From assembly GCA_963668365.1 (NCBI GenBank), contig OY764266.1:2356001-2420000 (forward strand): a stretch of 64,000 bases of DNA, read 5' to 3'. Below, piece after piece: positions 58,643 through 64,000 of the stretch (the stretch's first letter is position 1; every line of letters starts with the position of its first letter). The position numbers and the translations under genes are program-made. The notes beneath the pieces were generated by a model. It had not been told where the DNA came from and did no database searches. It saw only the letters and a list, made by a program, of their open reading frames with translations. Source of the stretch: VXNE01 sp963668365 (lineage in GTDB: Bacteria; Pseudomonadota; Gammaproteobacteria; Pseudomonadales; Azotimanducaceae).

Positions 58643-61369
58643 CTACGGCTCCTTGACTTCCAGCAAGGTATTCATTGCGCCGGGTTCCGAGACGACCTGC
58701 TCCTTGCCGGAAGGCCACAACACCCGAATCTCCTCGATCTTGCCGGCATCCCCGAGGCCGAAATAGAGCGGCATGCTGCTCTGGGACAGGTAGCCCGATT
58801 TGCCGTCCATGACCTGCGCGTAGGTGCCGATATCGGTCGTCAACTCCACCCGCGCGCCGATACCGGACCGGTTCGAGGTGGTGCCTTCGAGGCGGACCTT
58901 GAGGTACCGGGTCCTGTCGGACACCGATGTCAGGTTGTTCACCAGGACCATGGGTTCCGCTCCGAACTCGTTGGTAACGATGTCCAGGTCACCATCGTCA
59001 TCGAGATCGAATATGACGGAGGCTCGGGTTCCCATGGCGCCCCAGATCTCCACCAGCCCGCTGCGGCCCTCGCAGGCCCAGAACTCGGCATCCACCTCGT
59101 CGTCGCAATCGAGGGTGAACCAGCGCACCGCCGACAGTCGATCGCGTCGCGGCTCGACGCCGAGGATGAACTCGGCGTCGCGGAACGTTTCGCCGTTTTC
59201 GTTCAGCAGGACCGAGTTGACGCCGTAGCGGAAGGGAAAATTCATGCTGGAGGCTATGAAGACGTCCTGGAAGCCGTCGGCATTGATGTCGCCGGTGCTC
59301 AAGCCCCAGGGCCAGTAGTTCTCGGCGCCGATCGCCTCGGAGACCTCCTTGTAGGTCCCGGGGCTCACCTGTTCGAAGAAGGAGTTGCCGTAGATGCTGG
59401 TTTCGTGACTCGGGGCTTCATCCGACTCGCCACCGGCGCCGAAACCGCCGCGGACGACTTTGGCGGCGGCGCTTATCTCGGACTTGTCCTTTTCGCGCTC
59501 GGCGCCGATGTTCTCGCCCATGTCGGAGTGCATGTCGGTGATGTAGATGTCCATGAGCCCGTCGTTGTTCCAGTCGAAGATCTTGATTCCCATCGCGCCC
59601 CAGGAAGTCCGGGGGAAGACCTCCCGGCCCTTGTTGACGAAACGTTTGCCTTCCTCGTTCTGGTAGTACTGGTCATCCCCCTGCATGTTGAGCACGTAAA
59701 GGTCCGTCCAGCCGTCCCCGTTGATATCGCCGGCGGCGGCATCTCCCGCCCAGCCCATGTCCCGCAGACCGGCCTGTTCGGAGACATCGACGAAGCGATT
59801 GCCGCCCTCGTTGCGGTAGAGGACGCTCTGCTCGAAGCGCTCTGGCATCAGGTGGCCGGCGAATGCGTCGCCGTACCCGTCGTAGAACGCGTAGGCGACC
59901 CCGTTGTTGGACGCCTCGCGCAGTTTTTCGGAGGTGTACTCGCCCACGTTGGCGAGAAACAGGTCCAGCAGGCCGTCGTTGTCGTAGTCGAAGAACACCG
60001 CGCCGGAAGAATGGCCCTTGTGCCCGGTGCCGGATGCCTCGGTGATGTCGCGAAAACCCCCGCCGCCGACGTTCTCGAACAGGCGGTTTCCCGCGCGAAC
60101 GACCGTGATGTAGAGGTCTGCGTCGCCGTCGTTGTCGATGTCCGCGAACGAGGCGGCGACGGAAACGCGGTCGGGCAGGGCGACGCCCGCCTTGGCGGTG
60201 ATGTTCTCGAACCTGCCGCCACCGGCATTTCGCCACAACTCGTTTTCGCCGGCCTGTGTGACGAACAGGACATCCAGCCTGCCGTCGTTGTCGACGTCGG
60301 CGACCGAAAGGCCGTTGCCGTGATCGTAGTGCACCGCCTTGTAGGTCCTCGCCGTGTCTTCGACGCTGCGATGGCGAAAGGTGATGCCGCTCTCCGGCTG
60401 CCGGTCGGTGAATCTGAACGCGTGGAGCACCTTGAAATCGGCCGCGGTCGCGAGCTGGTCCTGGCGGCGTTTCCCCATTTCTGGCGGGCCGAAGACCGTC
60501 CGCGGCTGGCCGACCCGCGTGACTTTCCCTTGCGCCTCGCCTGAAGTGTCCGGCGCAGCCTGCGCGTGGGGCCCGCACATCTGTTTCCATTTCGGCAGAT
60601 GACTCACCGCCTTGCAATGCTCGACGATCCCCTCGGCGTCTCCGTCCTGCATGTACAGTTGCACGAGCAACCCGTGCGAGGTGAGCGCCAGGCGGTGTTC
60701 CGGCGGCAGGCCGTCGACCACCTGCAGCAACAGCCTCTTGGCGACGTCGTTGTTGAGCCGGCCCATCTCGACCTTGCCCAGGAAGAAGGCAACACCGATG
60801 GTCTGCGTGTTGTCCGATCCGAGGCGTTCGGTGTAGATGTCGTAAGCCTTTTTTAGGTACTTGTGCCCGGCCAGCGACTTCGCCTGCTCCGTCAGCCGCA
60901 CCCCTGCGTCGTAGTTCAAGGCCGCCAGGAGCCCGACGTCATCTCTTGCCTGTGCGAGCCGGATGGCCCTGTCATAGAACCTCAGGTTCGGTCTTTGGTC
61001 GGGTATCGCCGCGGCATGGCCCTGCATCATCAGCGGATCGATCAGTTCCGGCGCGTTCCTGCCGTAGGTCTTTTCGTACCGCCTGTAAGCGATCTCGAGG
61101 ATTTCCGCCGCCTCGTCATAGTGCCTGGTTTCGAGCAGCGCGGTTCCGTAGTTGTAGATCAGGCTGGCCGTATTCCTGTGTTCCGGTCCATAGGCCTTTT
61201 CGCCCAGCTCGTAGGCGAGCCTGGCGTAGGGCAGCGCTTCGTCGAGGTTGCCCGCCTGGGCGTGGGACTGGTATTGCGCGTAGGCCTCGGAGAACGTCAT
61301 GTCCGCGTCCCGGGCAAGTGCGGGAACCGTGACGACAAGAAGGGCAAGAAGAAAGACGGACCGCCGCAT
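58643..61369 (-). CDS. Secreted TPR + FG-GAP/VCBS repeat protein with ASPIC/UnbV C-terminus
   Basis: A 908-residue protein with a signal peptide (VFLLALLVVTVPALA). Residues about 25-270 are TPR-like (LPYARLAYELGEKAYGPEH, AAEILEIAYRRYEKTYG). Residues about 300-780 hold repeated FG-GAP/VCBS calcium-binding blades (VADVDNDGRLDVLFV, FADIDNDGDADLYI, FFDYDNDGLLDLFL, GDINGDGWTDLYV, FDLDDDGDLDIVT). The C-terminal part (IGARVELTTD, YLSQSSMPLYFGLGDAGKIEEIRVLWPSG) is ASPIC/UnbV. It is extracytoplasmic; the role is unknown. ATG 61369 gives the signal peptide. Confidence 0.9.
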   Translation of the reverse strand: MRRSVFLLALLVVTVPALARDADMTFSEAYAQYQSHAQAGNLDEALPYARLAYELGEKAYGPEHRNTASLIYNYGTALLETRHYDEAAEILEIAYRRYEKTYGRNAPELIDPLMMQGHAAAIPDQRPNLRFYDRAIRLAQARDDVGLLAALNYDAGVRLTEQAKSLAGHKYLKKAYDIYTERLGSDNTQTIGVAFFLGKVEMGRLNNDVAKRLLLQVVDGLPPEHRLALTSHGLLVQLYMQDGDAEGIVEHCKAVSHLPKWKQMCGPHAQAAPDTSGEAQGKVTRVGQPRTVFGPPEMGKRRQDQLATAADFKVLHAFRFTDRQPESGITFRHRSVEDTARTYKAVHYDHGNGLSVADVDNDGRLDVLFVTQAGENELWRNAGGGRFENITAKAGVALPDRVSVAASFADIDNDGDADLYITVVRAGNRLFENVGGGGFRDITEASGTGHKGHSSGAVFFDYDNDGLLDLFLANVGEYTSEKLREASNNGVAYAFYDGYGDAFAGHLMPERFEQSVLYRNEGGNRFVDVSEQAGLRDMGWAGDAAAGDINGDGWTDLYVLNMQGDDQYYQNEEGKRFVNKGREVFPRTSWGAMGIKIFDWNNDGLMDIYITDMHSDMGENIGAEREKDKSEISAAAKVVRGGFGAGGESDEAPSHETSIYGNSFFEQVSPGTYKEVSEAIGAENYWPWGLSTGDINADGFQDVFIASSMNFPFRYGVNSVLLNENGETFRDAEFILGVEPRRDRLSAVRWFTLDCDDEVDAEFWACEGRSGLVEIWGAMGTRASVIFDLDDDGDLDIVTNEFGAEPMVLVNNLTSVSDRTRYLKVRLEGTTSNRSGIGARVELTTDIGTYAQVMDGKSGYLSQSSMPLYFGLGDAGKIEEIRVLWPSGKEQVVSEPGAMNTLLEVKEP

Positions 61370-61498
61370 ACGCGCCTCCGTGAACGCTTCATGCACGTAG
61401 CGTAACACCAGACGGGCGTGGCCCATCGCTGTCATGGCGCTTGCGGTATTCTCATTCTCCGCGAACAGGAAAGTGCCCGAAGGGGCCGGGGGAAGAGC

Positions 61499-62629
61499 AT
61501 GGCCAATCCACTCAGAGTCGGCATCCTGGGGGCCGGGGGCATCACCAATTCACACCTGCCGGCCTACCTGGAACATCCCGACCGGGTGCAACTCACGGCG
61601 GTTTGCGACCTTATCGAGGAGCGCGCCCAGGCGCTTGCCGAGAAAGCGGGAGTTGACACCGTCTACACGGACCTCGACCAGATGTTGCGCGAGGGTGACA
61701 TCGATGCGGTGGACAACTGCACGTTCCACCCTGCGCACGCGCCGCTGACCATCGCCTGCGCCGAAGCCGGCAAACATGTCATCGTCGAGAAGCCGATGGC
61801 GACCAGCTTGCAGGAGTGCCAGGACATGGTTGCAGCCGCCGACAGGGCGGGCGTGACCCTGATGATCGCGCAGGACCTGCGTTATTCGCCCGAAGCGTTC
61901 GCGGTGAAGCGCTTCATTGACGAGGGCAGGCTGGGCGACATTTTCGCGGTTCGAACAAACCTGCTTTCGCCACGGGTGCCGCCCCGTATCGAACGTGCGC
62001 GCCAGGACCGCTATGCCGATCGCAGGCAGGGCGGAGGGACGCTGATGTCGGTCCAGGTGCATCACATCGACCTGCTGCGTTTCTATGTCGGAAACGTCAA
62101 GCGGTTGACGGCCGTATGCAGGTCGGTGTCGCCGCGAATGGTCAACGACGCCGAAGACCTGGTCGCCGCGATCCTTGAATTCGAGAACGGCGCGCTCGGC
62201 CATCTGTTCGCGGGCCCGGGCGAGACCCCCGAGGACGCGTCGGACGGCAGGCCCGTCACTGCCTCGACCCGGTCATACATGCTGTACGGCACCGAAGGCA
62301 CCATTCACTCGACGCCGGAGACGCTTCCCGAGCACCACCACTTCGGCAGGATCATGTTTGCGCCGACGGAAAAGCAGCCCATCGATCGCAGTATTCCCGC
62401 CGACGCGGAGCGGTGGATTCATCCGGCGTTCGAGCCAATTGACACAAGCGGTGTCGGTCTGCCCACCGTGAAACCCTTCGTCAACGAGATTCTGCACTTC
62501 GAGGAGTGCATCAGGACGGGCAGGGAGCCCATCAGCAGCGGCCGGGACAACGTCGAGACGATGAAGATTATCTATGGCATCTGGGAGTCGTCCCGGACTG
62601 GCAAGGCGGTCGAACTGGACGACCTCTAG
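61499..62629 (+). CDS. Gfo/Idh/MocA-family oxidoreductase
   Basis: A 376-residue NAD(P)-dependent oxidoreductase. VGILGAGGITNSHLPAYLEHP is the Rossmann motif; DAVDNCTFHPAHAPLTIACAEAGKHVIVEKPMATS carries the family EKP lysine; GGGTLMSVQVHHIDLLRFYVG holds the active-site histidine region. Substrates are typically sugars, inositols or related polyols; not determinable here. GGGGGAAGAGC precedes ATG 61499. It is divergent from the FG-GAP gene. Confidence 0.9.
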   Translation: MANPLRVGILGAGGITNSHLPAYLEHPDRVQLTAVCDLIEERAQALAEKAGVDTVYTDLDQMLREGDIDAVDNCTFHPAHAPLTIACAEAGKHVIVEKPMATSLQECQDMVAAADRAGVTLMIAQDLRYSPEAFAVKRFIDEGRLGDIFAVRTNLLSPRVPPRIERARQDRYADRRQGGGTLMSVQVHHIDLLRFYVGNVKRLTAVCRSVSPRMVNDAEDLVAAILEFENGALGHLFAGPGETPEDASDGRPVTASTRSYMLYGTEGTIHSTPETLPEHHHFGRIMFAPTEKQPIDRSIPADAERWIHPAFEPIDTSGVGLPTVKPFVNEILHFEECIRTGREPISSGRDNVETMKIIYGIWESSRTGKAVELDDL

Positions 62630-62866
62630 CGATGTTCTGAGAGCGTCTGTTGCATCGACTCCGGATGCTGTCGGAGGCGTCCTCGGCAGGCGTGGAGTCG
62701 GGTGATCGTCGCACAAAGATTGCGGACCTGGCCGATTGCGCGTTTTTCGCCGGTTCGTCACGCTCATGAAGCTCATCGAAGCGGTTTGAATGCATAAACG
62801 AGGCCATGGTAATTTCGACGGCGATGCGCCGAACGGCGCGGCCACGCGAGGCGAACGGGCGGTCCA
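62630..62866. repeat. Leader of the Uma2 gene, duplicated at about 63705-63883
   Basis: From about 62700 this non-coding leader matches 63705 onward at a 1005-bp offset, including GATTGCGGACCTGGCCGATTGCGCG and CTCATGAAGCTCATCGAAGCGG. The two are the 5' regions of tandem Uma2 genes. No start codon or known motif is recognised in it. Confidence 0.8.
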
Positions 62867-63580
62867 ATGAAACAGCATCCCTTTCTTCCCGCCGAGGATC
62901 CGCTGTATCCGAGTTCGGACGGCCTTCCCTTGGCTGAGAACGACTGGCAGCTAAGGACGATCTTCGGCGCTTTCAGCGCGCTGGACGTTCGCTACTCCGG
63001 TCGGCGGGACGTCTACGTGTCGAGCGATCTGCTGATCTACTACGAGGAGGGGAACCCGCGCAAGTCTGTCGCGCCGGACGTTTTCGTCGTCTTCGGGGCG
63101 GCAAACCACAAGCGCAACGTGTACAAGCTCTGGGAGGAGCCGAAGGCGCCGGACTTCGTTCTGGAGGTGGCGTCCAGGAACACCTGGCGAGAGGACCTGG
63201 GTCGAAAACGCGCGCTGTACGCTGAACTCGGGGTGCGCGAATACTGGCTGTTCGATCCGAAGGACGAGTACTTCGATCCGCCGCTGCAGGGTCTGGTCTT
63301 GCGGGAACGCGCCTATCGCGCGCTGCCGGCGCTCATGGAGAACGGCGCCCGGACGATTCGAAGCGAGGTGCTGGGTCTCGACTTGCGCGCGGAAAGCGGG
63401 GTGCTGCGCTTCCGCGATCCCGCGACCGGGCGGTATCTGAAGACCCACGCGGAAGCGACGAGGTCGGAGGTCGAGACGACGAAGGCTCTCGCCGAGGAGA
63501 GGGCGGCGCGGGGCGAGGCGACGAAGGCCCTTCGGGCCGCGGAGGCCCGCATCGCCGAACTGGAAGCGCGCCTGCGCTAG
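62867..63580 (+). CDS. Uma2-family (DUF820) protein with C-terminal coiled coil
   Basis: A 237-residue protein. DVYVSSDLLIYYEEGNPRKSVAPDVFVVFG and PDFVLEVASRNTWREDLGRKRALYAELGVREYWLFDP are the Uma2 nuclease-fold motifs. Residues about 195-237 (TKALAEERAARGEATKALRAAEARIAELE) form a coiled coil. The role is unknown. It is followed by a second, partial copy with the same leader. Confidence 0.9.
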   Translation: MKQHPFLPAEDPLYPSSDGLPLAENDWQLRTIFGAFSALDVRYSGRRDVYVSSDLLIYYEEGNPRKSVAPDVFVVFGAANHKRNVYKLWEEPKAPDFVLEVASRNTWREDLGRKRALYAELGVREYWLFDPKDEYFDPPLQGLVLRERAYRALPALMENGARTIRSEVLGLDLRAESGVLRFRDPATGRYLKTHAEATRSEVETTKALAEERAARGEATKALRAAEARIAELEARLR

Positions 63581-63883
63581 CGAGTTCGGGCGCGAATATC
63601 TCTTGCTTCGCGGAGGTTTCTAGCCTCCGCGGAAGACCGCGTACTGCATCATGCCCGGATGCGAATGCCGTCCGGGCGTCCGCAGTTCCGACAGTCATCG
63701 CGCGGGGCGATCATCGCACAGAGATTGCGGACCTGGCCGATTGCGCGTTCTTCGCCGCCTCGTCACGCTCATGAAGCTCATCGAAGCGGTTTGAATGCGC
63801 AAACGAGGCCATGGTAATTTCGACGGCGATGCGCTCCACGGCGCGGCCGCACCCGACAACGCACCTGACGGAAGGGCGCTCCC

Positions 63884-64000
63884 ATGAAGCAGAGTCCTTT
63901 TCTTCCCGCCGAGGATCCGCTGTACCCGAGTTCGGACGGCCTTCCGTTGGCTGAGAACGAATGGCAACTGAGGGCGATACATGACGCCTTCGGTGCGCTT
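63884..64000 (+). CDS. Second Uma2-family protein (partial, runs off right edge)
   Basis: 39 codons visible, starting MKQSPFLPAEDPLYPSSDGLPLAE. Nearly identical to the first residues of the gene at 62867, with differences by residue 26 onward (NEWQLRAIHDAFGAL). It is a tandem paralog. Confidence 0.85.
   Translation, partial: MKQSPFLPAEDPLYPSSDGLPLAENEWQLRAIHDAFGAL

Noticed and set aside
58625..60544. 639-codon plus-strand frame with repeated GDVDVHEP-like stretches
   Set aside because: The apparent repeats are the antisense of FG-GAP blades in the real minus-strand gene.
1..64000. CRISPR array, rRNA operon, integrase, complete prophage
   Set aside because: No regularly spaced repeats, rRNA sequence, tyrosine/serine recombinase or phage structural gene was seen.

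Overview
High-GC, gene-dense bacterial chromosome. TonB-dependent receptors, Feo iron uptake, a bfd/bfr pair with Fur-like sites, GlnE, a MacB-like exporter and a YejA-like binding protein point to a Gammaproteobacterium. The many oxidoreductases and acyl-CoA enzymes, and the load of toxin-antitoxin (TA), Uma2 and relic genes, resemble marine or host-associated uncultured lineages; that last step is inference.

Layout. 1-6.8 kb: metallophosphoesterase (cut by the left edge), TonB receptor, PLP-dependent ammonia-lyase-like enzyme, MFS transporter, enolase-superfamily enzyme. 6.9-12.2 kb: a duplicated D-threonine-aldolase-like locus. The short paralog (A) is intact in copy 1 and 5'-truncated in copy 2; the full-length enzyme (B) is a fragment in copy 1 and intact in copy 2. 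Between the copies lie a frameshifted IS1380-type element and a lower-GC two-gene small-protein cassette carrying a striking hairpin duplication. 12.2-17.7 kb: enoyl-CoA hydratases, Ldh2-type dehydrogenase and a large transketolase-like protein, plus a relic of the Ldh2 3' end.

17.9-24.7 kb: iron (bfd, bfr, feoA, feoB with Fur-like sites), glnE and a FitAB-like TA pair. 25-28.4 kb: GMC oxidoreductase and acyl-CoA dehydrogenase. 28.4-33.8 kb: an overlapping five-gene export operon (ATPase, three different periplasmic adaptors, MacB-like permease). 33.8-38.2 kb: RES-Xre TA pair, a micro-LysR gene overlapping a ChaC gene, a truncated acyl-CoA synthetase, a SulP transporter and a two-TM K+ channel. 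38.4-38.6 kb: tRNA-Val(TAC) and tRNA-Asp(GTC).

Downstream of the tRNAs is an accessory zone: frameshifted HigB and VapC toxins beside intact antitoxins, a hydroxypyruvate-isomerase-like gene, a decayed AAA-ATPase/PIN-like pair, a pRiA4b ORF-3 protein, an SBP5 protein, a broken EthD gene, an RHS protein with a C-terminal Ntox16-like toxin domain followed by a candidate immunity gene, another AbrB/VapC pair with a broken toxin, and a second TonB receptor. 53.3-58.5 kb is a TA island (Uma2, AbrB/VapC, two Phd/VapC pairs, YefM/YoeB and a collapsed relic) surrounding a beta-helix protein. The window ends with a TPR/FG-GAP protein, a Gfo/Idh/MocA oxidoreductase and tandem Uma2 paralogs. I saw no CRISPR array, rRNA gene or complete prophage.
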